From Sulfurimonas hydrogeniphila (lineage in GTDB: Bacteria; Campylobacterota; Campylobacteria; Campylobacterales; Sulfurimonadaceae), in contig NZ_CP035534.1 in NCBI RefSeq assembly GCF_009068765.1, forward strand, positions 1,488,001-1,552,000: a stretch of DNA of 64,000 bases, written 5' to 3'. Positions 37,470-47,295 of this stretch are shown here, piece after piece (positions within the stretch are counted from its first letter, which is position 1; each line of letters begins with the position of its first letter). The position numbers and the translations under genes were made by a program. Below the pieces are notes generated by a model. The model was given only the letters and a program-made list of their open reading frames with translations, made no database searches and had not been told where the DNA came from.

Positions 37470-38949
37470 TTTTTAACCTTAAAAAAAGTGTATTTATCTC
37501 ATCTCTATCAGTTGCAAAAACTTTTGGAAATATATATGCTCCTATTATAACAAAACCTGTATATAGTGTACTTGATGTCAAAAAATTTATCAGAGGAGAG
37601 GTAAAACTAAAAACATGACTTGATATATAAGCGATGACTACAAAAAACACTATGGAATAAATTTGATGATATACAAATGACTTCATCTTAAAGTTTAAAA
37701 ATTTAGCATTAAAATAAAGTTGAATATTTACACCAATTAGTTGAAGAATAAGTATTTTAACGGCAAGTCCTATAGCCCCAAAATCTAAAATATATATCAG
37801 TCCAAAAGATATAAACATCCCTAGTGGCTGTGTAAATAAAGATATATTGCGCATAAGTTTCGTCTTCCCAGTAGCATAAAATACACTTCCACTAAGCTGT
37901 CCATAAGTTTGATGAATAGGGTACAATGCCATTATCATTAAAACCGGATAAGCATTTTGAAATTTTTCATCTGTAAATATTGCCAATACATTTTCACTCT
38001 GTATAGAAATAAATACCGCAAAATATGCAGCTATACTATAAAGCATAGGTATATATCTATAAAAAAGTTTTCTCATATTTTCTAAATCTTTTTTCTCATA
38101 AGATTTACTAAATTCTCTAGTGATGATAGGTGTCATAGCAGAGGTAAATAAAAAACACATAGCTGCTAAACTATAAGCAAGACCATAAAACCCGGTTTGT
38201 TCACTTCCAGCTATTTTTTGAAGAAGCCAAATATCAAAAAAACCGGCAATTAGTCCTACTATGCTGTATATCACAAGAGGATGACAATATTCTATAAACT
38301 CTTTTGAGAGATTTAGAATTGAAAATTTAAGACTAAAAACATTTTCAAATATCCTTTTTTTAACAAACAGCCAAGAAATTATCAATAAAAAAGATATTAA
38401 TGCAATATATTGAAAATAAAAATATTTATGTAAATCAAAAGCAGTAACATAAACAAAACACAAAAGCAACAAAAGAGATGCTATTTTATGCCCTATTTTT
38501 ATAAGTTCTACTGATACAGTCAATGCATAGGCATCTGATATTTTAATAAATATTTGAGTAAACCATGAAAGAAAACCAAAAAGTAAACCCATAAAAATAT
38601 ATTCACTTGGTATATTTGGCAAAAGTTTTTCACTGTAACCCAAGCTTTTAACACCATATACAAAAAGTAATACTATAAACAATACTGCAATAGAATATAA
38701 GAAATAAAATGAGATAAGCTCTTTTCTAGTATGTCTAGCTGAGAGCTTTGTAAAAAAAGCAATAGAACTTCCCATATCTAAAAAACCAATTGCTTTCATA
38801 AAAAAATCTTGAAGATATACAAACTGCCCGTAAGCAACAGGACCTAATGCTTTTAGTACAATAGCTACTAAAATAGCACCTATAATACCACTTATGATAT
38901 TTGCAAAGAGTTTAATGCTATATCGTTTTTTTAGGCTATTTTCTTGCAT
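37453..38949 (-). CDS. Wzx-type polysaccharide flippase
   Basis: This 498-aa membrane protein has about 12-14 hydrophobic segments and the MOP/polysaccharide-transporter pattern (FANIISGIIGAILVAIVLKA near the start, TGFYGLAYSLAAMCFLFTSA in the middle). It probably moves undecaprenyl-linked glycan units across the inner membrane. It overlaps both neighbours, so it is translated with the nonulosonate operon. Confidence 0.87.
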   Translation of the reverse strand: MQENSLKKRYSIKLFANIISGIIGAILVAIVLKALGPVAYGQFVYLQDFFMKAIGFLDMGSSIAFFTKLSARHTRKELISFYFLYSIAVLFIVLLFVYGVKSLGYSEKLLPNIPSEYIFMGLLFGFLSWFTQIFIKISDAYALTVSVELIKIGHKIASLLLLLCFVYVTAFDLHKYFYFQYIALISFLLIISWLFVKKRIFENVFSLKFSILNLSKEFIEYCHPLVIYSIVGLIAGFFDIWLLQKIAGSEQTGFYGLAYSLAAMCFLFTSAMTPIITREFSKSYEKKDLENMRKLFYRYIPMLYSIAAYFAVFISIQSENVLAIFTDEKFQNAYPVLMIMALYPIHQTYGQLSGSVFYATGKTKLMRNISLFTQPLGMFISFGLIYILDFGAIGLAVKILILQLIGVNIQLYFNAKFLNFKMKSFVYHQIYSIVFFVVIAYISSHVFSFTSPLINFLTSSTLYTGFVIIGAYIFPKVFATDRDEINTLFLRLKNVTKK

Positions 38950-39856
38950 TTAGTTCTTTCTCTAATATTTCTGTAACTAACTTTTTGGTATCACATTTTT
39001 TTGAAGAGTAATACTCTATAATGTCATCATATCGTTTTCTATTTTTTGTTATATTTTCAATATTTCTAACTTTTTCTTCCAAATCATCAACAGTATCAAC
39101 TAAAATGAACATTTTTTTCATATCTTCTAGTGTCTCTTCTGGTAAGCAGAGAGGTGGTCCACTAAACAAGATTATATCTCTTTTATAGTGCAATTCTCTA
39201 TTTATAAACTCTGACGAAAAATAGTCACTAATTATATATTTACTTTTCGGAATTAAATTTTGAATTGGAATACTAAATTCTATAGTCACATTTGGATAAT
39301 TCTGACTTAATTCTAAAAATGGTATATATAACATTGTCTCCAGCATAATACCTGGCTGTATTTTGATACATATATTTTTATCTTTCAATTTTATACCAAA
39401 AAGCTCTATTATTTTTTTATGTCTTGTGTATATATTATTTGTATCCGTTGAAACTAAATGAGAAAAATTATTTATTAACACTCCTGTATATGAATAACCG
39501 GTACAATATGTAATATATAAAAAATCAAACTTTTTTTTCTTTTCTTTTATTGAATAGTTAAAATTTATACTACCTACAGATTCAATTTTTTTAGCTCCTC
39601 TATTCTGAAATAATTCTTTAGTAAAGTCATTAAATACAAAGTTTATATCAGCAGGATATATTTCATTGTATTTTAAAAAAATATTTTCCTGTAAATAACT
39701 GCCATGTTGCATAAATATATTTGGAATTGAATTTTTTTTATTTATAAGTATTTGTCGATAGTTTTGCATCCTGGATAAAAAAGAAAAAGGTTTTATAATT
39801 ATATATTTTTCATCATATTTGGTTATATGAATAGTAATATCTTCTAATAATTTCAT
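38936..39856 (-). CDS. Putative surface-carbohydrate transferase, C-terminal domain
   Basis: This 306-aa protein is not firmly recognised. IFMQHGSYLQENIF and KSKYIISDYFSSEF recall the CDP-glycerol-phosphotransferase/capsule GT-B group. It overlaps the next upstream ORF by 4 bp. One extra base in the T7 run at 39879-39885 would fuse both ORFs into one protein of about 560 aa (DKKNSLFKNQYMKLLEDI), so this may be half of a split gene. Confidence 0.5.
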   Translation of the reverse strand: MKLLEDITIHITKYDEKYIIIKPFSFLSRMQNYRQILINKKNSIPNIFMQHGSYLQENIFLKYNEIYPADINFVFNDFTKELFQNRGAKKIESVGSINFNYSIKEKKKKFDFLYITYCTGYSYTGVLINNFSHLVSTDTNNIYTRHKKIIELFGIKLKDKNICIKIQPGIMLETMLYIPFLELSQNYPNVTIEFSIPIQNLIPKSKYIISDYFSSEFINRELHYKRDIILFSGPPLCLPEETLEDMKKMFILVDTVDDLEEKVRNIENITKNRKRYDDIIEYYSSKKCDTKKLVTEILEKELNARK

Positions 39857-40584
39857 ATATTGATTTTTAAATAGACTGTTTTTTTATCTATTATAGTTTT
39901 ATTTACTCTTCCTATGAAATCAAAAATTTGCTTTTTTTCAATACTCTCTTTTCTCGTTACCGGATTCAAATCATTATAGACATCTAAAAAATGTATCATA
40001 TCATATGGTAAGCTTGTATCTTTTCTTAAAATATATTTATTTATAATATTTTCAAATATATCTTTTTTATATTTTAAAGTATTAAAAATATTTTGTAGTT
40101 TATTCTTTTTATAAAAACTTGCATCTTTATTTTTTATGTTTATAATTTTATCCACATATTGATTATCAAATAAACAACTTTTATATAAAAAACAATTCTC
40201 TTCTCTCTTTATACCATCTACATCTGTAAGATAAAAAATTTGTCTATTTTCTTTTTTGGCTAATTTTAAATAACTTTTGAGCTGATTAAAATATTTTTCA
40301 AAAGTTATCAAAAAAGCAAAATCTCTAAATAAAAAACTCAATTCTTTAAAGTCACTAAAAATTTCTTCAAACTCTTTATATTCTTTAAATACATTTTTAT
40401 GAAATTCTTCAATCTTTACTATATCATGAAAAGTAATAAATTTTTTCTTAGCTTGATTCAATAAAAAGCTAGAATAAGGGGTCAATGATAATATATTTGC
40501 ATTAATATCTTTTAGATAACTACTTAAATCAAAACTATTTTGTTTAAATCTCATATCAACAATATATAAATATTTATCTTTCAA
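39853..40584 (-). CDS. Uncharacterised glycan-operon protein, possibly N-terminal half of a transferase
   Basis: No family is recognised. The protein is lysine- and phenylalanine-rich, starts with KDKYLYIVDMRFKQNSF from a proposed TTG start at 40584 (GGGGA upstream), and overlaps the pseI stop by 11 bp. An ATG at 40554 is the alternative. It lies between pseI and a GT-B-like ORF and might be joined to the latter if a homopolymer base is missing. Confidence 0.45.
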   Translation of the reverse strand: MKDKYLYIVDMRFKQNSFDLSSYLKDINANILSLTPYSSFLLNQAKKKFITFHDIVKIEEFHKNVFKEYKEFEEIFSDFKELSFLFRDFAFLITFEKYFNQLKSYLKLAKKENRQIFYLTDVDGIKREENCFLYKSCLFDNQYVDKIINIKNKDASFYKKNKLQNIFNTLKYKKDIFENIINKYILRKDTSLPYDMIHFLDVYNDLNPVTRKESIEKKQIFDFIGRVNKTIIDKKTVYLKINI

Positions 40585-41599
40585 ATCTATCCCCAAACTT
40601 ATAGTCTTTATCAGATATTTCACCCAAAACATCTTTCAAATACTTAGGATGTATTCCATATCCTGGTCTTACACTTCTTACATTTTCTTCATTAAATTTT
40701 TCACCTTTTTTTATATTTTTAGCCACATAAAGACTTCGTGCAAATTGACGAGATTTTTTCTTTTTTTCATTCATACTATAGTCAACTTTTCCAAGCAATT
40801 TCTCAGTATCTCTTATAGCTTTTACCATATCACTAAATTCTTGTTTATCAAGACTAAAATCAGCATCAGCTCCACCTATGCTTTTATCTAGTATAAAGTG
40901 TTTTTCAATTACTTTCGCACCAAGAGTAACCGCTGCTATAGGAGCAGTTAAACCTAAAGTATGGTCACTAAAACCACTAATAACTCCAAAAGTTTGTGCT
41001 AAGTTTGGTACCATTTGCAAGTTTGCATCTTCTAATGGTGCTGGGTAAGCAGAAGTACATTTCAATAAAACTATATCTTCATTTCCTTCTTCCCTGCAAA
41101 TATCCACAGCATCCTGAATCTCATCTATTGTTGCTATCCCTGTACTTATAATAACAGGTCTGCCCGTAGAAGCTGTATAGCGTATAAGTTCGTAATCTGT
41201 TATCTCAAAAGAAGCTATCTTATACGCTGATGGATTAAACTGTTCTAAAAAGTCAACCGCCGTTTTATCAAAAGGAGAAGAGAAGATGTCTATACCTATC
41301 GCTCTTGCATATTCAAAAAGTTCTTTGTGCCACTCCCACGGGGTATATGCTTCTTTATACAAATCATACAGTTTTTTTCCATCCCAAAGAGTGCCACCTT
41401 TTATGATAAAATCTTCTTTATCTGAGTCTAGTGTCATACTATCTGCTGTGTATGTTTGAAGTTTAATAGCATTTGCACCTATCTCTTTTGCACCTTTAAT
41501 AGTATCAAGTGCATTTTGTAATACACCATTATGGTTTGCACTAAGTTCTGCTATTATATAAACTCCATCTTTTTCTAAATCAAAACTACCTATTTTCAT
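40574..41599 (-). CDS. pseI: Pseudaminic acid synthase
   Basis: PseI condenses the 6-deoxy-diamino hexose with PEP to form the nonulosonic acid. The 341-aa protein has an N-terminal NeuB TIM barrel (IIAELSANHNGVLQNALDTI, IFSSPFDKTAVDFLE, GFSDHTLGL) and a C-terminal SAF antifreeze-like domain (RSLYVAKNIKKGEKF). PseI rather than NeuB is supported by pseB, pseC, pseG and pseH in the same operon. Confidence 0.93.
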   Translation of the reverse strand: MKIGSFDLEKDGVYIIAELSANHNGVLQNALDTIKGAKEIGANAIKLQTYTADSMTLDSDKEDFIIKGGTLWDGKKLYDLYKEAYTPWEWHKELFEYARAIGIDIFSSPFDKTAVDFLEQFNPSAYKIASFEITDYELIRYTASTGRPVIISTGIATIDEIQDAVDICREEGNEDIVLLKCTSAYPAPLEDANLQMVPNLAQTFGVISGFSDHTLGLTAPIAAVTLGAKVIEKHFILDKSIGGADADFSLDKQEFSDMVKAIRDTEKLLGKVDYSMNEKKKKSRQFARSLYVAKNIKKGEKFNEENVRSVRPGYGIHPKYLKDVLGEISDKDYKFGDRFER

Positions 41600-42080
41600 T
41601 TTTCAACTCCATACAAATTACATCTTTGTTATGCACTATTTTTACTCCAACTTCTTTAAAATTGAATTTTTTATATAAATTTATAGCTTTTTTATTATCT
41701 TTAAAAACTTCAAGTTTTAGTTTTTTAAACTTTAAGTTTTTAAAGACATAATTAATGCATAATTGTTCTAAAACTTGACCCACCCCAGCTATTTTTTCAA
41801 AAGGATTAGCATATAGTCCAAAATAACATTCTCTCTTTTTATAGTCAATATCGGTAAAATAAATTACTCCAAGAAAGATATCATTTTTTTTGACTAAAAA
41901 ATACTTATCCTTTTTTTGTTCTAAGAGGTTAATATGTTCTAAATGTTCATATAAAGAAATCTCTGTATTACGATACATCCATTTTTTTACATCCAAATGA
42001 TTCCTCCACTGCAAAACCATTTCTTTCTCTAAATCTGATAAGTCAGGAAATGAAATTAACTGATAGCTACCCATCTTCAT
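41586..42080 (-). CDS. pseH: PseH-like N-acetyltransferase (GNAT)
   Basis: This 164-aa GNAT protein has EMVLQWRNHLDVKKWMYRNTEIS, typical of PseH, and the acetyl-CoA region GVGQVLEQLCINYVFK. It acetylates the 4-amino group of the UDP-linked precursor. The ATG at 42080 overlaps the deacetylase stop as ATGA. Operon context agrees with the pseudaminate pathway. Confidence 0.87.
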   Translation of the reverse strand: MKMGSYQLISFPDLSDLEKEMVLQWRNHLDVKKWMYRNTEISLYEHLEHINLLEQKKDKYFLVKKNDIFLGVIYFTDIDYKKRECYFGLYANPFEKIAGVGQVLEQLCINYVFKNLKFKKLKLEVFKDNKKAINLYKKFNFKEVGVKIVHNKDVICMELKNENR

Positions 42081-42757
42081 CGTATATTCCTCACACATTT
42101 AAAAGCCTCAACATACTCTTTGCCTATTCTCATACCTCGATGCTTAGCATTTAGTTCAATTCCTTCTAAACTCCTGGGATGAGGATATTTACACAATTCG
42201 GAATCATACGCTTTCATTGCTTCTATTTTTAAACTTAAAGTCGTTGAGATATCATAAAAAGTATCAGGACTAAAAGAAAGTGGATAGTTCCATTCAGTGG
42301 AAGATAAAACCTCAAAGCTATATATCTCCTTAACAGATTCCTCTTCCATAGGTCTAGTAGCGGTAATGACAGTTTGATAGGTTATTCGATGGTCAATATT
42401 TAAATCATTTTCATAATGAGTAAAGATAATATCTGGTTTAATATTTTCTTTAACTTTAGAGACAACCTTGACAATATCTAACAAATCAACACTATCAAAA
42501 CGATTATCCGGAAAACTTTCAACAAAAACTTTTTTAATACCTATAATGCTATTTGCTTTTTTTATTTCACTATTCAGTACCCATAACTCATTTTTTTTAT
42601 TTTCTATCTCTCTTTTTTTATCTCTACTTGTTTTTCCCTCTCCAAGAATAAGTGTATATGCTTCATATCCTTCTTTTATAAGTCTTGCAACTGTTCCAAA
42701 ACAACCCAATACTTCATCATCAGGATGCGCTGCTATAATTAATATCTTTTTATTCAT
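42077..42757 (-). CDS. PIG-L family deacetylase
   Basis: This 226-aa zinc-dependent N-deacetylase has the metal motif AAHPDDEVLGCFG and the second-site THYENDLNIDHRITYQ. The family removes acetyl groups from GlcNAc-type sugars. It lies between a formyltransferase and pseH, overlapping both. Together they suggest that one N-acetyl group of the nonulosonate or its precursor is exchanged for another acyl group. Confidence 0.9.
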   Translation of the reverse strand: MNKKILIIAAHPDDEVLGCFGTVARLIKEGYEAYTLILGEGKTSRDKKREIENKKNELWVLNSEIKKANSIIGIKKVFVESFPDNRFDSVDLLDIVKVVSKVKENIKPDIIFTHYENDLNIDHRITYQTVITATRPMEEESVKEIYSFEVLSSTEWNYPLSFSPDTFYDISTTLSLKIEAMKAYDSELCKYPHPRSLEGIELNAKHRGMRIGKEYVEAFKCVRNIR

Positions 42758-43448
42758 TTTCTTTTACCTCAAACCTTCCGACCAGTTCATTCTTTTTTAA
42801 ATGAACTTCACTAAATTCAATTTTTAAATTATTTACCTCTATATATGCTTTAGGATAGCCTTCAGCATCCAACATCCTTATAAAATCATACATTTTTTTC
42901 ATAGTTGTAATTTGTTCATTAAGTATATTACTCTGGTTGGGAGTTCTTCTTTTAAATTTTGTTATTTTACCTTTTTGTGGTATTGATTTTATTGGATGAT
43001 TCAAAAATTGTGGAATCATTTTATTAAAAATAATATTAGACAATTCTATAAAATTTTCTTCTGCACTTCCAAGGGAGATATTAAAAGGTTCTTTTAAATA
43101 AATATTACCTGTATCAAGACCTTCTTCAACTCTTATAGCAGATACTTTTGTTTCATATATTTCAGACATTATTAAATTTTGGAAAGGACTTCCGCCTCTT
43201 CCAAACGGTAAATCAGTCATATGAAATAAAATTGATTCAAAATTTTCATATATCTCTTTAGGTATTAACCAAGACCAATGAGGGAAAAATATATATTTAG
43301 GCTTTATTTTTTTTAACTCTTCATAGTTAAGCTCTTTGGGTGTTGTTATTAACATAAAATCAAATTTATTTTTATATTTTTCTGCCAAAAGAAAGTATTG
43401 TTTAATATTCCATTCCTTAATAGTGGCAATGATAATTGTATCTTTCAT
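42750..43448 (-). CDS. Sugar N-formyltransferase-like protein
   Basis: This 232-aa protein has the formyltransferase core: LFHMTDLPFGRGGSPFQNLI (position of the conserved HxSxLP..RG) and RVEEGLDTGNIYLKEP. The N-terminal Rossmann part begins MKDTIIIATIKEWN. Folate-dependent sugar formyltransferases of this type modify amino-sugars in O-antigens. The neighbouring PIG-L deacetylase would provide the free amine. Substrate inferred. Confidence 0.8.
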   Translation of the reverse strand: MKDTIIIATIKEWNIKQYFLLAEKYKNKFDFMLITTPKELNYEELKKIKPKYIFFPHWSWLIPKEIYENFESILFHMTDLPFGRGGSPFQNLIMSEIYETKVSAIRVEEGLDTGNIYLKEPFNISLGSAEENFIELSNIIFNKMIPQFLNHPIKSIPQKGKITKFKRRTPNQSNILNEQITTMKKMYDFIRMLDAEGYPKAYIEVNNLKIEFSEVHLKKNELVGRFEVKENE

Positions 43449-44314
43449 ATCAATCCTTTAAATATGTCTATATTATCAATAGTTTTATATCCATTACTTT
43501 TAAGATAACTATAGATTTCTCCTTGATTATCAGCCGTCTTTATAACCACAAAATCAACACCTAAAAAGTATACTTCATTCACCGTTACACTAGGAGTTAT
43601 TATAGCTAATTGACTCTGATTCATAAGCTTTGCTATCCTCTTTGAGTTTATGAAAAGTGAGATATTTACTTTATCTTTAACATACTCCTGTAACTGGGTT
43701 AGATTTTTATTCGCAGTTGTTGTAACAAGTGCCACTTTTTTATCTTTTGGTAAAATTTCTAAAATTTTTATATTTAGATTAGCTGTATCTGCTCCACCCA
43801 TTGCAATAAAATACTCATAAATTTTTTCTCGTTTTATCTTCTTTTCTTCTATAAATTCATTACGCAAAAGTGTATAGTCAGCCCCACATCTTATCTCACA
43901 AAAAGAAGGAACTAAACTTTTATATCTACTTTCATCAGCACTCATATTATGATTTAACAGTATATCACAATAGTGCTTTTCATAAGTATCATCAAACGAA
44001 AGAATTTTTAATGTTGGATTTTTGGTTTTTAATGCTTTTTCAGATACTTCATCTATTTCATAATGATCAATAACCAACAAGTCTATTTTTAACTTTTTGA
44101 TCAAACTGTGTAATTCATTGAGCGTATTAGATTTTAAAAGTTCTATGGCATATCCTGCCTCTTCTATTCTTTCATTTGCATTCCCTTCCAGATCTAAAGT
44201 AGCAAAAATAATATTGGCATTTTTATACTGCTGTGCCAATACTAAATCACGCATAATATGCCCTGTTCCTATGCTTGAAGATGAATCTACACGAAAGAGG
44301 ATATTTTGATTCAT
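43445..44314 (-). CDS. pseG: UDP-2,4-diacetamido-2,4,6-trideoxy-altropyranose hydrolase
   Basis: PseG removes UDP from the pathway intermediate before PseI acts. The 289-aa GT-B-like protein shows the N-terminal RVDSSSSIGTGHIMRDLVLA motif with its catalytic histidine, VIDHYEIDE, and the C-terminal AMGGADTANLNIKIL and TPSVTVNEVYFLG segments. It overlaps the formyltransferase gene by 4 bp. Confidence 0.92.
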   Translation of the reverse strand: MNQNILFRVDSSSSIGTGHIMRDLVLAQQYKNANIIFATLDLEGNANERIEEAGYAIELLKSNTLNELHSLIKKLKIDLLVIDHYEIDEVSEKALKTKNPTLKILSFDDTYEKHYCDILLNHNMSADESRYKSLVPSFCEIRCGADYTLLRNEFIEEKKIKREKIYEYFIAMGGADTANLNIKILEILPKDKKVALVTTTANKNLTQLQEYVKDKVNISLFINSKRIAKLMNQSQLAIITPSVTVNEVYFLGVDFVVIKTADNQGEIYSYLKSNGYKTIDNIDIFKGLI

Positions 44315-44316
44315 AC

Positions 44317-45630
44317 TTAATTCAACCTTTTGAATCCGCTGTGACAGACATCAGTTTCTAATAAATTTTTAATTTTTTTATTTCCCAGTTCACACTCTTT
44401 GATAATCTCAAAAATCGGTTCTAATTTCTCAAAATATTCATTTACAATATCCTTTGTATGTGCAATGGAAGCATAAAAAACATTAGAAGCTAAAAATCCT
44501 TTTTTTAGCATCTCTTGTGTAATATAGGTTTTATATTCTAATGCATCACTGCTCTCTATCATAAATCCACCCAACGGTTTAATACCCCAAGTATTTATTT
44601 CTAACTCATATTTTAATGCTAAATCTTTCCATCTTGTTGTAACATCTGAACCAATCTTGCTAATCTTCTCCCAAGATTTTTCTTTTTCCATAATTTCAAG
44701 TGTTTTTAGTGCTGCTGTTGGACCAATTCTTTCTGTCCAAAAAGTACTGCTTATAAAAGTATCTTGTGTGGCTGTCATTATTTCTTTTTTACCGATACAA
44801 GCTGAAATAGCATAACCATTTCCAAGAGCTTTTGCAAAAACTGCCATATCAGGTTCAACACCAAAATTTTTATGAAGCCCTCCATAGCTCTCCCTGAATC
44901 CTGAAGTACACTCATCAAAAATCAAAACAATATTATGTTTAGTTGCTAAAGCTCTCACTTTATGTAAAAAACTGTCATTAGGACCTTCATTTCGTGAAAC
45001 TTCCATTTTAATAGCTGCAATCTCATTTTGATTTTCTAAAATGATTTTTTCTAAACTTTCAATATCATTATAATTAAAAGGTAATGTTGTTCCGACCAAT
45101 CCTCTTGGAACTCCACTAGGTTTTAACCCTGGAAGGAGATGTCCATCCAGGTTCTTATCACTGCTAAGATTTGTAGAAAGGTACCAGTCATGCCAGCCAT
45201 GATACCCGCAAATAGCTATTTTATCTCTACCTGTAGCACTTCTTGCTATCCTAATAGCTATTGAATTTATTTCACCACCTGCTCGTGCAAATCTTACCAT
45301 ATCTGCCCAAGGATGAAGATTTATGAGTTTTTCTGCCAAATAAACCTCTTCAGGACAATTAAAAGTGGACATATTACTTTTATAAGTTACTTCTCTTACA
45401 GCTTCATCAACTTCATCATTTGCGTATCCCAAAGTATTTGTTCCAATACCCATAATAGACATATCTATATATTTTTTATCATCTAAATCCCAAACTTCAC
45501 ACCCTTTTGCTTTGCTGTAATATGCGGGCCATAGGTCAGGTAAAAACATCTCTGGTCTTTTTGAAAGAAGTTGTGTTCCTCCTGGAATATACCGTTTTGC
45601 TTTTTTGTATAATTTTTGAGATTTACCCAT
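44317..45630 (-). CDS. Class III aminotransferase (glutamate-1-semialdehyde aminomutase-like)
   Basis: This 437-aa PLP enzyme has ARAGGEINSIAIRIARSATG, CGYHGWHDWYL, LIFDECTSGFRE, and the Schiff-base lysine in MAVFAKALGNGYAIS. It resembles HemL but is embedded in the pse operon, where HemL-like proteins are often found. It may transaminate a nonulosonate side chain. A true housekeeping HemL role is unlikely from context. Confidence 0.85.
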   Translation of the reverse strand: MGKSQKLYKKAKRYIPGGTQLLSKRPEMFLPDLWPAYYSKAKGCEVWDLDDKKYIDMSIMGIGTNTLGYANDEVDEAVREVTYKSNMSTFNCPEEVYLAEKLINLHPWADMVRFARAGGEINSIAIRIARSATGRDKIAICGYHGWHDWYLSTNLSSDKNLDGHLLPGLKPSGVPRGLVGTTLPFNYNDIESLEKIILENQNEIAAIKMEVSRNEGPNDSFLHKVRALATKHNIVLIFDECTSGFRESYGGLHKNFGVEPDMAVFAKALGNGYAISACIGKKEIMTATQDTFISSTFWTERIGPTAALKTLEIMEKEKSWEKISKIGSDVTTRWKDLALKYELEINTWGIKPLGGFMIESSDALEYKTYITQEMLKKGFLASNVFYASIAHTKDIVNEYFEKLEPIFEIIKECELGNKKIKNLLETDVCHSGFKRLN

Positions 45631-46390
45631 TTTTTTGATCCTCTTGTAATGATTTTAAATAGCCCTCATTACGATTAATTTCACTATTGAGTTCTAAAAT
45701 ATCTAAATTATGTTCCAGAAATAAAATCATTTCTTCAAATGTAAAATCATTTGTTTTGAAATGATTATAAATTTTCTCTATAACTGTAAAATCACTTGGT
45801 TCGTCTACTGTTAAACGCCAATTATTATAAATAATATCTTTTTTTAAATCCATAACCTTGAATTTACCGCTATTCCTAATATAAGGTGTTACATGCTCTT
45901 TTTGAGATATTTTAGTTGCTTCATAATATGCTTGTTTTAATGTTTTAAAAGTAAAAACTTCAGCATCAAGTCCATCTGGATAGATTGGTTTTACACAATT
46001 TGCCATATAATCACAATCAGCTATTAAAAAAGCATCTATTAATTCATCTATAATCTTAGCATCATGTACAGGACAATCTCCTGTTAGCCTGACAATAATA
46101 TCGCTATCTTTTAAATCTAACTCATTACAGCATTTATAAAATCTCTCTAAAACATTATTTTTTGAACCACGATAAACTGAATATCCAAATAATTGAACTG
46201 TTTTTGCCAATTCATCATCGTTTTTTTCCAAACTCGTTAACAATATTAATTTATCTATTAATTTAGATTTATCTGTTCTTTGCAACTGATGAATAATCAT
46301 AGGTATACCCAAAAGAGGTTTCAATACTTTTTTAGGTAATCTAGTAGAATCTGTTCTTGCTTGTAAAAGTGCAACAATTTTTCTATTCAT
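45623..46390 (-). CDS. pseF: SpsF/PseF-type CMP-sugar synthetase
   Basis: This 255-aa cytidylyltransferase of the SpsF group starts MNRKIVALLQARTDSTRLPKKVLKP and has VRLTGDCPVHDAKIIDEL. With no other CMP-nonulosonate synthetase nearby, it most likely activates the PseI product with CTP. It begins at the ATG at 46390, overlapping the aldo/keto reductase stop as ATGA, and overlaps the aminotransferase. Confidence 0.8.
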   Translation of the reverse strand: MNRKIVALLQARTDSTRLPKKVLKPLLGIPMIIHQLQRTDKSKLIDKLILLTSLEKNDDELAKTVQLFGYSVYRGSKNNVLERFYKCCNELDLKDSDIIVRLTGDCPVHDAKIIDELIDAFLIADCDYMANCVKPIYPDGLDAEVFTFKTLKQAYYEATKISQKEHVTPYIRNSGKFKVMDLKKDIIYNNWRLTVDEPSDFTVIEKIYNHFKTNDFTFEEMILFLEHNLDILELNSEINRNEGYLKSLQEDQKNG

Positions 46391-47295
46391 TGCATATTCC
46401 ATCTACTTGGATTAATTATATTTTCTGGAATATTTGAAAAAGCTCTGTTTATATTGTTTAAAATTTCTTCCTTTAATTTAGGTAATTTACTGTAAGTTTC
46501 TATATTTTCTTTTGCCTGAGTTAAGCTGTCACATCCAAATAAAACAACAGCATCATCTGCTATACTTTCTACATATGCCATTGCAAAGTCTGCTATAGAC
46601 AAATCCAGTGTTTCTCGCATACTATTCATCTGCTTTAAATACCCCTTAGCTTCCATAAGTGTCCCTGTTAATTTTTCTATCTCCATAAAAAAAAGACCCT
46701 GGAGAAATACAGAACGAATAAAAATCAATTTGTTAGCCTCTTTTGCTTTTTGAAACCAACTATTATTATTTGCCCTTTGATCAAACAGATTAAAAGGAAT
46801 TTGAATAATTTCTATTGAAGTATTCTCTATTGCCAAATCAAATTCTTCATTGGTATAAATAGAAACGCCAAAGTGATTAATTAGATTATACTTTTTTAAT
46901 CTATCAACTTTATCTCGATATTCATCTCTCCATCGAAAAAGTAACTCCCCATCATGTAGCATAAAACCAAATAACTTTGAATAACCTAATCTATCCAGTG
47001 AGCGAAACAGTATCTTTTCCACATCTGAAAGAAAAATATCTGATTTTACTTTTGAAACAATGTGACAACTTTTTTTTTGATTTAATGCTTTGCCTAAAAC
47101 GATTTCACTATCTCCATAAGCAACAGCTGTATCAAAACAATTAATACCACTTTGTGTTACAAATCCAACAATATCATTCACCTCATCTTGTTTCGGTTTA
47201 CCACTACTGTTTGAAATACCATAATTCAGTCCAAATTGAACTGTACCTAAAGAGAGTTTGGAAATTTCATTCCCATTGAAATTTATATATTTCAT
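46387..47295 (-). CDS. Aldo/keto reductase
   Basis: This 302-aa TIM-barrel reductase has SLGTVQFGLNYGISN, NCFDTAVAYGDSE (catalytic Asp and Tyr), and LLFGCDSLTQAKENIETY near the end. Such reductases recur in pseudaminic and legionaminic clusters between pseC and the cytidylyltransferase, but their exact substrate is not settled. Four-base overlaps join it to pseC and pseF. Confidence 0.87.
   Translation of the reverse strand: MKYINFNGNEISKLSLGTVQFGLNYGISNSSGKPKQDEVNDIVGFVTQSGINCFDTAVAYGDSEIVLGKALNQKKSCHIVSKVKSDIFLSDVEKILFRSLDRLGYSKLFGFMLHDGELLFRWRDEYRDKVDRLKKYNLINHFGVSIYTNEEFDLAIENTSIEIIQIPFNLFDQRANNNSWFQKAKEANKLIFIRSVFLQGLFFMEIEKLTGTLMEAKGYLKQMNSMRETLDLSIADFAMAYVESIADDAVVLFGCDSLTQAKENIETYSKLPKLKEEILNNINRAFSNIPENIINPSRWNMQ

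Noticed and set aside
44317-45630. Housekeeping hemL
   Set aside because: The protein is HemL-like, but it sits with overlaps in a pse operon where such aminotransferases are typical, so a heme role was not assigned.
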